Source: Kitasatospora sp. MAA4 (GTDB lineage Bacteria; Actinomycetota; Actinomycetes; Streptomycetales; Streptomycetaceae). From it: a stretch of 64,000 bases of DNA. Positions 24,811 to 32,973 of the stretch are shown piece after piece. Position 1 is the stretch's first letter. Each line of letters starts with the position of its first letter. The notes beneath the pieces were generated by a model that saw nothing but the letters and a program-made list of their open reading frames with translations, ran no database searches and was not told the origin of the DNA. The stretch covers positions 186,001-250,000 of the forward strand of contig NZ_JARZAI010000011.1 of NCBI RefSeq assembly GCF_029893355.1, read 5' to 3'. The position numbers were made by a program, and so were the translations under genes.

Positions 24811-25572
24811 TCAGCGGACGCCGACCCGACCGAGCGGGCTCGGTGCTCCCGCCGGCCGACCGCGGTCGACGGGCTCCGAACCGGTCCGCTGGGCCGGTGC
24901 CCGTCCGCCGGTTGCGGCCGCCACCGGTCCGCCACGGCCCTGCTGGGCCGGAAGGCCGTTCTGCACGTCCATGACGGCATGCGCGACCATCCCGCCGAGC
25001 GGGTCGTACCGGATCAGGTCGCGCAGGCGTGACCGTGAGGACCTGCCCTCGTTACCGGGATACAAGTGCTTCCCGAGCCCCACCGCATGGGCCAGTGCGG
25101 CCAGTGCGGCCGTTCTGGGGTCCGGTGGGACGCCAGTGCGGATGGCTGTGTCGAGACGCTGCTTGATGGCAGCGTTCGTACAGTCGTCCGACGCCTGGTA
25201 GCGCGTTGTCGGTAGGACACCGCACACCTGGCCCGGCACAGCCGCCACCATGCCGCACCGTTCCAGGTGCGCCAGGTAGGTCTGCCGAAGCCCCAGTCGG
25301 GGCCCGCCGATCCAGTGCGCGGCACGCACCGGGCTGCCGCGACGGCGCAGCAGCTCCAGGGCGTGGTCCAGGGTGGGGTCGCCGGTCGGCCGTGGCATCA
25401 CCACGGCGATCCGGTCCCCGTCCGGGACTATCCGTCCTGCCAGGGACAGCTCGACGAGCTGTGCCCCGGCCAGTCCGAGGTCGAGGGTCTGCGGCTGCGC
25501 CGTGGTACCCGTGGTCGGGTCCAGTGCGAGCAACAAGAGTTCCTCGGGAATTGTTCTGCGGCTCTTGCCCAT
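24811..25572 (-). CDS. GPP34 (GOLPH3-like) family phosphoinositide-binding protein
   Basis: This 253-residue protein is all-alpha and opens with TIPEELLLLALDPTTG, the GOLPH3/GPP34 N-terminus. It continues with LGLAGAQLVELSLAGRIVPDGDRIAVV and a long helical bundle (LDHALELLRRRG, RDLIRYDPLGGMVAHAV). Streptomycetes have many GPP34 paralogues, suggested to act at membranes and in secretion or DNA-associated complexes, but function is uncertain. GGGGAGG lies about 6 bases before the ATG. The C-terminal 40 residues are low-complexity Gly/Pro/Arg. Confidence 0.82.
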   Translation of the reverse strand: MGKSRRTIPEELLLLALDPTTGTTAQPQTLDLGLAGAQLVELSLAGRIVPDGDRIAVVMPRPTGDPTLDHALELLRRRGSPVRAAHWIGGPRLGLRQTYLAHLERCGMVAAVPGQVCGVLPTTRYQASDDCTNAAIKQRLDTAIRTGVPPDPRTAALAALAHAVGLGKHLYPGNEGRSSRSRLRDLIRYDPLGGMVAHAVMDVQNGLPAQQGRGGPVAAATGGRAPAQRTGSEPVDRGRPAGAPSPLGRVGVR

Positions 25573-25883
25573 CCAAGCCTCCCCGCGTGGATGAATGACA
25601 GAGTGACGCCTCTCACACGGCCTTGTCGAGTACGCCTCCGAATCGTGACCTTGGGGCGGGAACCGATTCGAGGGCCACCCCAGTGGCGGAACCGGTGGCC
25701 GAGAGGCCCGCGTCATTGCCGGGGACGAGCCGAGTGCTCGCAATAACCGCCGGTCGGACGGGGTGTGGACCGCCAGGATCGTCCGCCGGTGACGGAGACT
25801 GTAGAGCCAGAGGAGCGCTGTGCGGACCTCCCGGGAGTCCGGGCGGCCCATGCGGCGCCGTGCACACGAGGAGGTCGGGATAC
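25573..25883. other. Divergent intergenic region between GPP34 and carboxypeptidase genes
   Basis: This 311-base gap contains no convincing gene. The downstream reading frame stays open back to 25623, but codon usage there is not gene-like (Cys/Pro/Gly-rich translation). The well-placed GAGGAGG at 25868-25874 points to the GTG at 25884. Promoters for both flanking genes must be here, but no clear -35/-10 pair was recognised. Confidence 0.5.
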
Positions 25884-27869
25884 GTGGGCGAGGCCCCGGA
25901 CAAGGCGCGGCACGACGGGGAGCGGGAGCTGCCGGCGGAGGTCGCGACGACGACCCCGACGACCCCGGCAGCGAGCGGCGGTGAGGAGGCCGGCGGGGAC
26001 GTCGGCGGCTCGACTGTCCATCTGCGCGTCCGGGATGCGGACAACGCGACGACCTTCCTGCGGATGCCGGACGAGTCGAAGGCCGAGCCGGCAGCGGACC
26101 GCGCGACGACGTTCCTGCGGATGCCCGCTGATCCGAAGCCCGCGACGGCCCCGGAGGCCGAGCCGGCCGAGCCGAGCGAGGCGGACGACGAGGCGCCGGC
26201 CGAACCGCAGGCGCCGCAGGAGGCCGGCTCGCCCGACCCGCGTCTCGCCATCCGGGACGCCCGGGAGGGTGCGGCGGAGTCGACCGAAGAGGCCGAAGCC
26301 GAGCCCGAACCCGAGGCCGCCACCGAGCGGGACCCCGAGCCCGCCGCCGAGCCGGTGGCCGAGTCCCCGTCGGAGCCCGAACCCGAACCCGAGCTCGTCC
26401 TGGTGGCCGTCGCCGCCGTAGCCGCCCCGGAGGTCGATCCGGCCGCCTCTCCCGTCCCACCAGCCCCACCTGCCGCATCCGCCGCGCCCGCGTCCCCGCC
26501 CGTCTCCCCGTGGACCGCCACCCCGCCGCAGTCCCCGCCGCATTCCCCACTGCCGCCCGCACCCGCGCAGCCCGAGTCCGGCTACGCCCCGGAGACCACC
26601 TCCGAGGCGCTGGAGGTCCTCGCGGCACTCAGCGCGCGCCCGGTCTCCCCGCTGCGCCGGGCGCTCAAGCGGATCACCATCTGGACGGTCTTCTTTGCCG
26701 TGGTGCTGGGCGCCGTGGTGACCGCGCAGCTGCTGCGCCCGCTGCCCGGCCCCAAACCGAAGATGACCACGGCCGGTTCCTTCACCTTCACCGGCGACCC
26801 GCTGGCGATGCCGTGGCCGACCAAGGGCCAGGCCGCCGCCGAGGTGGTGGGCCTGGGCAGCCTGGGCAACTCCGGTCCGGACACGCCGGTGCCGATCGCC
26901 AGCGTCACCAAGGTGATGAACGCCTACCTCATCCTTCAGGACCACCCGCTCAAGAAGGGCGAGACCGGCCCCGCGCTCACCGTCGACAAGGCCGCCGCCC
27001 AGGAGTCGGGCGACTCCGACCAGTCCACCGCCAAGGTGACCGAGGGTCAGCAGATCAGCGAGTACGAGGCGCTGGAGATGCTGATGCTGCCCTCGGCCAA
27101 CAACATCGCCCGCCTGCTGGCCCGCTGGGACGCCGGCACGGAGGACGCGTTCGTCAAGAAGATGAACGACCAGGCCACCGCGTTCGGGATGGCCGACACC
27201 ACGTACGCGGACGCCGCCGGATACAACAACGACACCAAGAGCACCGCGAAGGACCAGCTCAAGCTGGCCGAGCAGGTGATGAAGAACGACATCTTCCGGC
27301 AGATCGTCGCCGAGCCCGACAGCACCATCAACGGCACCCGGATCTACAACACCAACGCCCTGCTCAACCCGAAGAGCGGGATCATCGGCACCAAGACCGG
27401 CTCCAGCACCCCGGCCGGCAGCTGCCTGATGTGGGCGGCCGTGAAGGACGTCGGCGGGACCAAGCAGATGATCCTCGGGGTGACCCTCGGCCAGCCGCCG
27501 ACCACCACCGACAACATCCTCAAGGCCGCCCAGACCGTCAGCGCGAAGATCATCACCGCCGGCCAGAACGCGCTGACCGCCCAGGTCATCGCCAAGCAGG
27601 GCGACGTGGTCGGCTACGTCGACGACGGCCTCGGCGGCCGGGCGCCCGTGGTGGCCGGCCAGGACGTCACGGTGTCCGGCTGGACCGGTACGACCGCGAC
27701 GCTGAGCCTGGACCAGGGCGCGGTCCGGCTCGGCCACAGCGCCAAGGCCGGCACCCAGGTCGGCACGATCACCGCGGGCGAGGGCACCGCGCAGACCCGG
27801 ATCCCGGTGCTGCTCCAGCACGACCTGGCTCCGCCGTCGATCATGTCCCGGCTGACCCGCCTGCTCTGA
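25884..27869 (+). CDS. D-alanyl-D-alanine carboxypeptidase-like (PBP5/S11 family) membrane protein with long acidic N-terminal domain
   Basis: This 661-residue protein has three parts. An acidic Pro/Glu/Ala-rich cytoplasmic segment (1-255) contains two copies of ATTFLRMP. A membrane helix lies at about 266-286. The extracellular S11 peptidase domain (about 300-560) has the serine-beta-lactam motifs SVTK (Ser340, Lys343), SAN (404-406) and KTG (504-506). It should trim the terminal D-Ala of peptidoglycan pentapeptides. GTG 25884 was chosen for its GAGGAGG site 9 bases upstream. The long cytoplasmic tail is typical of actinomycete members and may be a signalling or scaffold region. Its 3' end overlaps the convergent yihY-like gene by 29 bases. 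Confidence 0.88.
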   Translation: MGEAPDKARHDGERELPAEVATTTPTTPAASGGEEAGGDVGGSTVHLRVRDADNATTFLRMPDESKAEPAADRATTFLRMPADPKPATAPEAEPAEPSEADDEAPAEPQAPQEAGSPDPRLAIRDAREGAAESTEEAEAEPEPEAATERDPEPAAEPVAESPSEPEPEPELVLVAVAAVAAPEVDPAASPVPPAPPAASAAPASPPVSPWTATPPQSPPHSPLPPAPAQPESGYAPETTSEALEVLAALSARPVSPLRRALKRITIWTVFFAVVLGAVVTAQLLRPLPGPKPKMTTAGSFTFTGDPLAMPWPTKGQAAAEVVGLGSLGNSGPDTPVPIASVTKVMNAYLILQDHPLKKGETGPALTVDKAAAQESGDSDQSTAKVTEGQQISEYEALEMLMLPSANNIARLLARWDAGTEDAFVKKMNDQATAFGMADTTYADAAGYNNDTKSTAKDQLKLAEQVMKNDIFRQIVAEPDSTINGTRIYNTNALLNPKSGIIGTKTGSSTPAGSCLMWAAVKDVGGTKQMILGVTLGQPPTTTDNILKAAQTVSAKIITAGQNALTAQVIAKQGDVVGYVDDGLGGRAPVVAGQDVTVSGWTGTTATLSLDQGAVRLGHSAKAGTQVGTITAGEGTAQTRIPVLLQHDLAPPSIMSRLTRLL

Positions 27870-28761
27870 ACCGTCGGACGCGCTTCCTGGGGCCGGCCGC
27901 AGCCGGCCCCAGGTAGCGGGCGACCGTCTCCTCCTCGGCGATCACCCGGCCGAGCGCGAGCGCCAGCGTCAGCGCGGCGAAGACCACGATCAGCCAGGAG
28001 AGAGCGGTGAAGACCGCGCCGTAGGGGCCGAACTGCTGCACACTGCGGGACATCGCCGCCGGCAGGTACAGCTGCGCGACCAGCTCCAGCACCACCACCG
28101 CCACCCCGCTCAGCACGGCGCCCGGCAGCAGCGGGTGCCAGCGGATCCGGGAGCCGAGCAGCAGGTGCTGGGTCCACCACCAGAGCAGCGTGGCGGTCGC
28201 GAACGAGAGCGGTACTCCCAGCCACCAGCCCACGCCGAACCCCTTGCGGATCGGCCCGAGCAGGCCCAGGTAGACCAGCCAGACGAGCAGCCAGGCCAGC
28301 CAGCGCCAGGCGGCCAGCCGGGTTGACGCCCGCGGCAGCTCCCAGCAGCGCTCGCAGACCCGCTGCATGGCCCGGCTGAGCGTCGTCGCCGAGAGCAGGG
28401 TGACCAGCGCGCCGACCGCGCCGACGGTCTGCTCATCCTGGGAGTCGTGGCTGGTCATCACCAGCATCTGCACCTGCTGCTGGGCCGGCCCGCGCAGTCC
28501 GAGCTGGTCGCGCAGCGAGTCGAGCAGCTCCTTGCGGATCACCGCCGGCGCGAAGACCGCCACCACGAAGAGCGCCGGCAGCGCGCTCAGGAAGGCCTGC
28601 GCGGCAAGCCGGGTGGCGTTGTCCAGCAGGTTGACCCGGACCAGCTGCCCGACCGCCCGGCCGACCAGCGGCACCTGGGTGGGCAGCTCCTTCGCCGTGG
28701 TGCTGAGGGAGTCGGCGCGCTGCCGGATCCTGGCCCAACGCCCCACGAGTGCTCCCTCCAC
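27841..28761 (-). CDS. YihY/BrkB-family inner membrane protein
   Basis: This 306-residue protein has about six membrane helices and typical YihY features (LLDNATRLAAQAFLSALPALFVVAVFAP, FGPYGAVFTALSWLIVVFAALTLALALGR). Molecular function is unknown; the old RNase BN link is no longer accepted. Its last 10 codons overlap the end of the convergent carboxypeptidase gene. The C-terminal segment YLGPAAAGPRKR is encoded by a terminator-like hairpin. It starts at the ATG in an open region after the ppm1 terminator. Confidence 0.87.
   Translation of the reverse strand: MEGALVGRWARIRQRADSLSTTAKELPTQVPLVGRAVGQLVRVNLLDNATRLAAQAFLSALPALFVVAVFAPAVIRKELLDSLRDQLGLRGPAQQQVQMLVMTSHDSQDEQTVGAVGALVTLLSATTLSRAMQRVCERCWELPRASTRLAAWRWLAWLLVWLVYLGLLGPIRKGFGVGWWLGVPLSFATATLLWWWTQHLLLGSRIRWHPLLPGAVLSGVAVVVLELVAQLYLPAAMSRSVQQFGPYGAVFTALSWLIVVFAALTLALALGRVIAEEETVARYLGPAAAGPRKRVRRFRAGGSAGT
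27887..27912 (+). terminator. Terminator of the carboxypeptidase gene located inside yihY-like coding sequence
   Basis: CTGGGGCCGGC (27887-27897) and GCCGGCCCCAG (27902-27912) are perfect arms with a CGCA loop, starting 17 bases after the carboxypeptidase stop. On the other strand it codes for LGPAAAGP of the YihY protein. Confidence 0.6.
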
Positions 28762-28820
28762 GTCTGCCCGGTGAGCACATCGTCACCCGACCCCCGGTCG
28801 CCCGCACCCGCACCGGGCAC

Positions 28821-28860
28821 GCCGAAGGGGCCCGTACGCGGACGTACGGACCCCTTCGGC
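28821..28860 (-). terminator. Hairpin terminator after polyprenol-phosphate mannose synthase gene
   Basis: Arms of 18 bases (28821-28838 and 28843-28860; one mismatch, 4-base loop CGGA) sit just downstream of the glycosyltransferase stop and upstream of the yihY-like start. Confidence 0.8.
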
Positions 28861-28878
28861 GACGGTGTTCGAGGCGTG

Positions 28879-29643
28879 TTACTTCTTCTTGCCCGTCAGC
28901 TTGCCCACCCGGTCGGCCACGCCCCAGGCGGTGACCCGCCAGAGGGCCTCGACCAGGATGTTGCGGCTCATCTTCGACTGGCCGTGCTCACGCTCCACGA
29001 ACGTGATCGGCACCTCGGCGACCTTGAAGCCGGCCTTGACCGTGCGCCAGGCCAGGTCGACCTGGAAGCAGTAGCCCGCCGAGGCGACCTGGTCCATGCC
29101 GAGGCCCAGCAGGGTCTCCTTGCGGAACGCGCGGTAGCCGCCGGTGACGTCCTTGATCGGGACACCCAGCATCAGGCGCGAGTAGAGCGAGCCGCCGCGG
29201 GAGATCAGCAGGCGGGACTTCGGCCAGTTCACGACCTTGCCGCCGGCCACCCAGCGCGAGCCCAGCACCAGGTCCGCGCCGCGCAGCGCGGTCAGCAGGC
29301 GGTAGAGCTCCTCGGGCTGGTGCGAGCCGTCCGCGTCCATCTCGACCAGGACGTCGTAGCCGTGCTCGATGCCCCAGGCGAAACCGGCCAGGTAGGCGGC
29401 GCCGAGGCCCTCCTTGCCCTTGCGGTGCATGACGTGGACGTTCTCGTCCCGCGCGGCGATCTTGTCGGCCATCTCGCCGGTGCCGTCGGGGCTGTTGTCA
29501 TCCGCGACGAGGACGTGCACCTCGGGGACGGCAGCCCGCACCCGGGAGACGATCCGTTCGACGTTCTCGGCCTCGTTGTAGGTCGGGATGATGACCAGCA
29601 CCTTGCCGAGGTCGGCGAAGGAGTGCTCCTGGGGCGCAGTCAC
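28879..29643 (-). CDS. ppm1: Polyprenol monophosphomannose synthase (GT2, DPM1-like)
   Basis: This 254-residue family 2 glycosyltransferase transfers mannose from GDP-mannose to polyprenyl phosphate, giving the donor for protein O-mannosylation and lipoglycans. Motifs are IIPTYNEAENVE (18-29), ADDNSPDGTG (47-56), the metal-binding EMDADGSHQPEE (101-112) and GYRAFRKE. There is no C-terminal membrane domain, so it is the single-domain DPM1 type. GTG 29643 was chosen because GAAAGG lies 9 bases upstream. A strong hairpin sits in the leader just before it. Confidence 0.9.
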   Translation of the reverse strand: MTAPQEHSFADLGKVLVIIPTYNEAENVERIVSRVRAAVPEVHVLVADDNSPDGTGEMADKIAARDENVHVMHRKGKEGLGAAYLAGFAWGIEHGYDVLVEMDADGSHQPEELYRLLTALRGADLVLGSRWVAGGKVVNWPKSRLLISRGGSLYSRLMLGVPIKDVTGGYRAFRKETLLGLGMDQVASAGYCFQVDLAWRTVKAGFKVAEVPITFVEREHGQSKMSRNILVEALWRVTAWGVADRVGKLTGKKK

Positions 29644-29662
29644 GTACGAGCCTTTCGGGTTG

Positions 29663-29687
29663 TGCCGTGTCCACCCTGGACACGGCA
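29663..29687 (-). promoter_or_regulatory. Perfect hairpin in the ppm1 leader
   Basis: GCCGTGTCCA (29664-29673) and TGGACACGGC (29677-29686) are exact complements with a 3-base loop, and one further T-A pair extends the stem. It ends about 20 bases before the ppm1 start and just before its ribosome site. It could be an operator or an mRNA structure. Confidence 0.5.
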
Positions 29688-29914
29688 TCGCGTCTCTGTT
29701 CTCTCTATGAAGACCACCTGCAAGGCCCGGGAGCGGTCCGCCGGGAGCTTCTGGTACGGGTCGTCACCACTGCCGATGGTAACGACCCGGAGCCGGAGCT
29801 CGGCACGCAGGCCGTTGGCGGGGGCTTCGGGCAGCTGCGAGAGACAGAGGGCTGAATGCCACTTGGCTGATAGTAGTGAATCGCGGGGGCACCCATACCC
29901 CGCTCAGCTTCCAC

Positions 29915-30055
29915 TCAGCTGCCGGAGGTCCCCTCGCCCTCCAGCTCCGCCAGGTCCTCGGCCAGCGAGTCCTTGAGCCCGCGCAGCAGGGAGACGAAAT
30001 TGTCGAGATCGGTGCCCTGGCACCACTCCGGCGGCGATGTGATCGTGTCGTTCAT
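29915..30055 (-). CDS. Predicted 46-residue acidic microprotein
   Basis: The short reading frame translates as MNDTITSPPEWCQGTDLDNF, then a helical stretch (VSLLRGLKDSLAEDLAELEGEG) and TSGS. It is strongly acidic and amphipathic, with GC-rich third positions. It has no Shine-Dalgarno site, but TAGCGT (a TANNNT-type -10) lies 6 bases before the ATG, which would fit leaderless translation. I do not recognise a family. One cysteine (Cys12) and the PPEWCQG motif are its most distinctive parts. Probably real, but unproven. Confidence 0.5.
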   Translation of the reverse strand: MNDTITSPPEWCQGTDLDNFVSLLRGLKDSLAEDLAELEGEGTSGS

Positions 30056-30205
30056 ACGGCGACGCTAGCCAGCAGCGATCAACAACGAATAAGCGCGCGC
30101 CGGGCCCTGTACCCCAAACACCAGCCATCGCGGGCGACACGATCCGCTAGTCTGTGATCGGTCAGACGGACACCCCGCACGGGGTTTGTTCGGTGCATCC
30201 TCCCC

Positions 30206-30278
30206 GCCCCAGTAGCTCAGGGGATAGAGCACGGCTCTCCTAAAGCCGGTGTCGCAGGTTCGAATCCTGCCTGGGGCA
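30206..30278 (+). tRNA. tRNA-Arg (anticodon CCU)
   Basis: This is a 73-base cloverleaf. The acceptor arms are GCCCCAG (30206-30212) and CTGGGGC (30271-30277), the D-stem is GCTC/GAGC, and the anticodon stem CGGCT/AGCCG holds loop CTCCTAA with anticodon CCT at 30239-30241. The T-arm is GCAGG-TTCGAAT-CCTGC and the discriminator base is A. CCA is not encoded. It reads AGG arginine codons. A short ACCCC/GGGGT hairpin followed by TTGTT lies upstream at 30172-30190. No integrase gene is nearby. Confidence 0.97.
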
Positions 30279-30341
30279 CAGTGGTACCGCAGTTGACAGG
30301 CCTTCCGCCCCTCCGGGCTGAGGGCCTGCTGCGTTTTCCGG

Positions 30342-31190
30342 TCAGGGCTCGGCGGGGGTGGCGGTCCAGCTGGCCAGCAGGCGCAGGGATTCGGCGGAGG
30401 GGGAGCCGGGTTCGGCGTGGTAGGCGAGCAGGACCTGGTCGGGGTCGGAGGGCAGGCGCAGGGTCTCGTAGGCGAGGGTGAGGCGGCCTGCGACGGGGTG
30501 GTGCAGGTCCTTGACGCCGTGGCCCTTGTCGCGGACGTCGTGGGAGGCCCACAGGCGGCGGAACTCCTCGCTCTTGACCGAGAGTTCGCCGATCAGTGAG
30601 GCGAGCCGGGGGTCGTCCGGCCAGAGGCCCGCGTCCAGGCGCAGGCTGGCGACCACGTCGGCGGCCTTGCCCTCCCAGTTGTCGTACAGCTCGTGGGCGT
30701 CCGGGACGAGGAAGACCTGCCAGGCGAGGTTGCGCTGCTCCGCCGGCATCGCCGCGAAGTCGCCGAACATGGCGCAGCCGAGCCGGTTCCAGGCGATGAT
30801 GTCCAGCCGCCGGCCGAGGACGACGACCGGCACGCCCTCCATCGAGTCGATCAGCCACTGAAGCGACGGGCGGACCCGCTGCGGGCGGCTGGAGGCGCGC
30901 GAGCGCCGGTGGACGGGCTTGGTGAGGTGGGCCAGGTGCTCGCGCTCGGCCTGGGTCAGCCGCAGCGCCCGGGCGATCGCCTCCAGGACGGTGGCGGAGA
31001 CGTTCTGCCCGTGTCCCTGTTCGAGCCGGGTGTAGTACGCGACGCTGACCCCGGCCAGCTGCGCCAGTTCCTCGCGGCGCAGTCCCGGGACCCGCCGTCG
31101 GCCGCCGTGGGGCGAGAGGCCCACGTCCTCGGGCCGCAGGCGGGCCCGGCGGGAGCGGAGGAACTCGCTCAGATCGGTGCGCTGGTCCAT
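30342..31190 (-). CDS. HTH regulator with MmyB-like ligand-binding domain
   Basis: This 282-residue protein has an XRE helix-turn-helix at about 5-85 (FLRSRRARLRPEDVGL, VPGLRREELAQLAGVSVAYYTRLEQG). A PAS-like MmyB domain follows (about 105-275: VPVVVLGRRLDIIAWNRLGCAMFGDF, RNLAWQVFLVPDAHELYDNWE). MmyB-type domains are reported to bind fatty-acid-like ligands. The gene is divergent from a zinc alcohol dehydrogenase. MmyB regulators commonly control such a divergent oxidoreductase, so a regulator-target pair is likely. Confidence 0.92.
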   Translation of the reverse strand: MDQRTDLSEFLRSRRARLRPEDVGLSPHGGRRRVPGLRREELAQLAGVSVAYYTRLEQGHGQNVSATVLEAIARALRLTQAEREHLAHLTKPVHRRSRASSRPQRVRPSLQWLIDSMEGVPVVVLGRRLDIIAWNRLGCAMFGDFAAMPAEQRNLAWQVFLVPDAHELYDNWEGKAADVVASLRLDAGLWPDDPRLASLIGELSVKSEEFRRLWASHDVRDKGHGVKDLHHPVAGRLTLAYETLRLPSDPDQVLLAYHAEPGSPSAESLRLLASWTATPAEP

Positions 31191-31196
31191 GGGAAA

Positions 31197-31213
31197 AGTA
31201 TGAGGGTGATACT
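31197..31213. promoter_or_regulatory. Small palindrome in the divergent regulator/dehydrogenase promoter
   Basis: AGTAT (31197-31201) and ATACT (31209-31213) flank GAGGGTG, 6 bases from the regulator start. Two CGTACG boxes (31220-31225 and 31235-31240) follow. Together they mark a probable operator region. Confidence 0.45.
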
Positions 31214-31288
31214 CCCAGTCGTACGCTCCGCAGACGTACGCACGGCGTGTGGCTGGCTAGTCGCGTCGGTAGCGAGGAGGCTGGACGC

Positions 31289-32344
31289 ATGACGACCCAC
31301 ACGACTGTCTCCGCCTATGCCGCACCCTCGCCGAAGGCCCCGCTGGAGAAGACCACCGTCCCTCGGCGGGAACTGGGCGAGAACGACGTCCTGATCGACA
31401 TCAAGTTCGCGGGCATCTGCCACTCCGACATCCACCAGGCGCGGGCCGAGTGGGGCGAGGGCATCTTCCCGATGGTTCCCGGCCACGAGATCGCCGGCAT
31501 CGTCGCCGCCACCGGCCCGGGGGTCACCCGGTACGTGGTCGGCGACCGGGTCGGCGTCGGCTGCTTCGTCGACTCCTGCCGCGAGTGCGACAACTGCCGC
31601 GCGGGCCAGGAGCAGTACTGCACCGGTGAGTCCGGCATGGTCGGCACCTACAACAGTGTCGGCCGGGACGGTGAGCCCACCTACGGCGGCTACTCGACCC
31701 ACCTGGTGGTGGACGAGAACTACGCCGTCCGGATCCCCGAGAGCCTCCCGCTGGACGCCGCCGCGCCGCTGCTGTGCGCGGGCATCACGCTCTTCTCGCC
31801 GCTGAACCACTGGGGCGCGGGTCCCGGCAAGAAGGTCGCCGTGGTCGGCCTCGGCGGCCTCGGCCACGTCGGCGTGAAGATCGCCCACGCGATGGGCGCC
31901 GAGGTCACGGTGCTCAGCCAGTCGCTGCGCAAGCAGGAGGACGGCCTGCGCCTGGGCGCGGACCACTACCGCGCCACCTCCGACCCGGCGACCTTCCAGG
32001 AGCTGGCCGGGACCTTCGACCTGATCCTGAACACGGTCTCCGCCGACCTCGACCTGAACGCCTACCTCGGTCTGCTGCGCACCGACGGCACGCTGGTCCA
32101 GATCGGCGCGCCCGAGGTTCCGGCGACCGTCCACCAGTTCGCCCTCATCGCCGGCCGCAAGTCGCTGGCCGGCTCGATGATCGGCGGGATCGCCGAGACC
32201 CAGGCGATGCTGGACTTCTGTGCGGAGCACGGGATCACCGCCGAGATCGAGCTGATCCGCGCCGACCAGATCAACGAGGCGTACACCCGGGTCGTCGCGA
32301 GCGACGTCCGCTACCGCTTCGTCATCGACACGGCGACGATCTGA
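31289..32344 (+). CDS. Zinc-dependent NAD(P)-dependent alcohol dehydrogenase (cinnamyl-alcohol/YahK type)
   Basis: This 351-residue medium-chain dehydrogenase reversibly oxidises primary alcohols to aldehydes. The catalytic zinc ligands are in GICHSD and GHEIAG. The structural zinc set is DSCRECDNCRAGQEQYC, and the cofactor loop is VGLGGLGHVGVK. It matches the NADP-linked cinnamyl-alcohol dehydrogenase/aldehyde reductase subgroup. ATG 31289 has GAGGAGG upstream. It is divergent from the MmyB regulator and ends 56 bases before the convergent potassium channel gene. Confidence 0.93.
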   Translation: MTTHTTVSAYAAPSPKAPLEKTTVPRRELGENDVLIDIKFAGICHSDIHQARAEWGEGIFPMVPGHEIAGIVAATGPGVTRYVVGDRVGVGCFVDSCRECDNCRAGQEQYCTGESGMVGTYNSVGRDGEPTYGGYSTHLVVDENYAVRIPESLPLDAAAPLLCAGITLFSPLNHWGAGPGKKVAVVGLGGLGHVGVKIAHAMGAEVTVLSQSLRKQEDGLRLGADHYRATSDPATFQELAGTFDLILNTVSADLDLNAYLGLLRTDGTLVQIGAPEVPATVHQFALIAGRKSLAGSMIGGIAETQAMLDFCAEHGITAEIELIRADQINEAYTRVVASDVRYRFVIDTATI

Positions 32345-32400
32345 CGCCCCTGGCGTGACAAACGGGCGTGACCACCGGATCCGGGCCCTCGCTGGGCGTG

Positions 32401-32973
32401 TCAGTCCAGCGGGGGCCCGCTCGCGTCCGGGGGCTCGGGGTGGGCGCGGTGGCGCATCCGGCTGCCGACCTGGCCCCGCAGTTGGCGGCTGAAGGCGCTG
32501 GCGCCCGCGGTGAGGAAGACGAAGTTGTAGAAGATCTGGACCAGCACCACGACCCGGGCGGTCTGGCCGGCGGCGTTGATGTCGCCGTAGCCGATCGTCG
32601 CGGTGGTGACCAGCGTGAAGTACAGGGCGTCGACGCGGGTGTGCAGGCCGTTGAACTGTCCCGGCGAATGGGACAGCGCCAGATAGGTGCTGGCGAAGAT
32701 GACCAGCGAGAGCGAGATCAGCAGCGCGATCGCCGCCGCCGGCCGGCCCTGGTCGGAGGTGAGCAGGACTTTGCGGATCTGGGCCAGCAGCAGCACGGCG
32801 AGGGTGATCAGGGCCACCCCGAAGCTGGTCCAGCTGAGCACCGGGTGAGCCGGCCCGAAGCGGTTCAGCGGCAGCGTGAAGTATCCGACGATCAGCAGCA
32901 CGAACGCGGCGGCCGGCGCCAGTTGCCGCAGCCACAGTTTGGCGCGCGGGTGCCTGCGCTGTGCTGTGTCCAT
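32401..32973 (-). CDS. Two-helix potassium channel family protein
   Basis: This 190-residue protein has helices around 20-42, 48-70, 80-102 and 140-165. A pore loop between the last two carries the selectivity filter TTATIGYGD. There is no C-terminal RCK/TrkA domain, only a short basic tail. It probably makes a simple K+ channel in the cell membrane; gating is unknown. ATG 32973 is chosen since the upstream extension is not protein-like. Confidence 0.85.
   Translation of the reverse strand: MDTAQRRHPRAKLWLRQLAPAAAFVLLIVGYFTLPLNRFGPAHPVLSWTSFGVALITLAVLLLAQIRKVLLTSDQGRPAAAIALLISLSLVIFASTYLALSHSPGQFNGLHTRVDALYFTLVTTATIGYGDINAAGQTARVVVLVQIFYNFVFLTAGASAFSRQLRGQVGSRMRHRAHPEPPDASGPPLD

Noticed and set aside
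25623..25883. N-terminal extension of the carboxypeptidase to an upstream ATG
   Set aside because: Cys/Pro/Gly-rich non-genic composition and no ribosome site, whereas GTG 25884 has a well-spaced GAGGAGG.
29667..29855. Plus-strand frame of 62 codons upstream of the microprotein
   Set aside because: It begins within the ppm1 leader hairpin, has no ribosome site and shows no gene-like composition.
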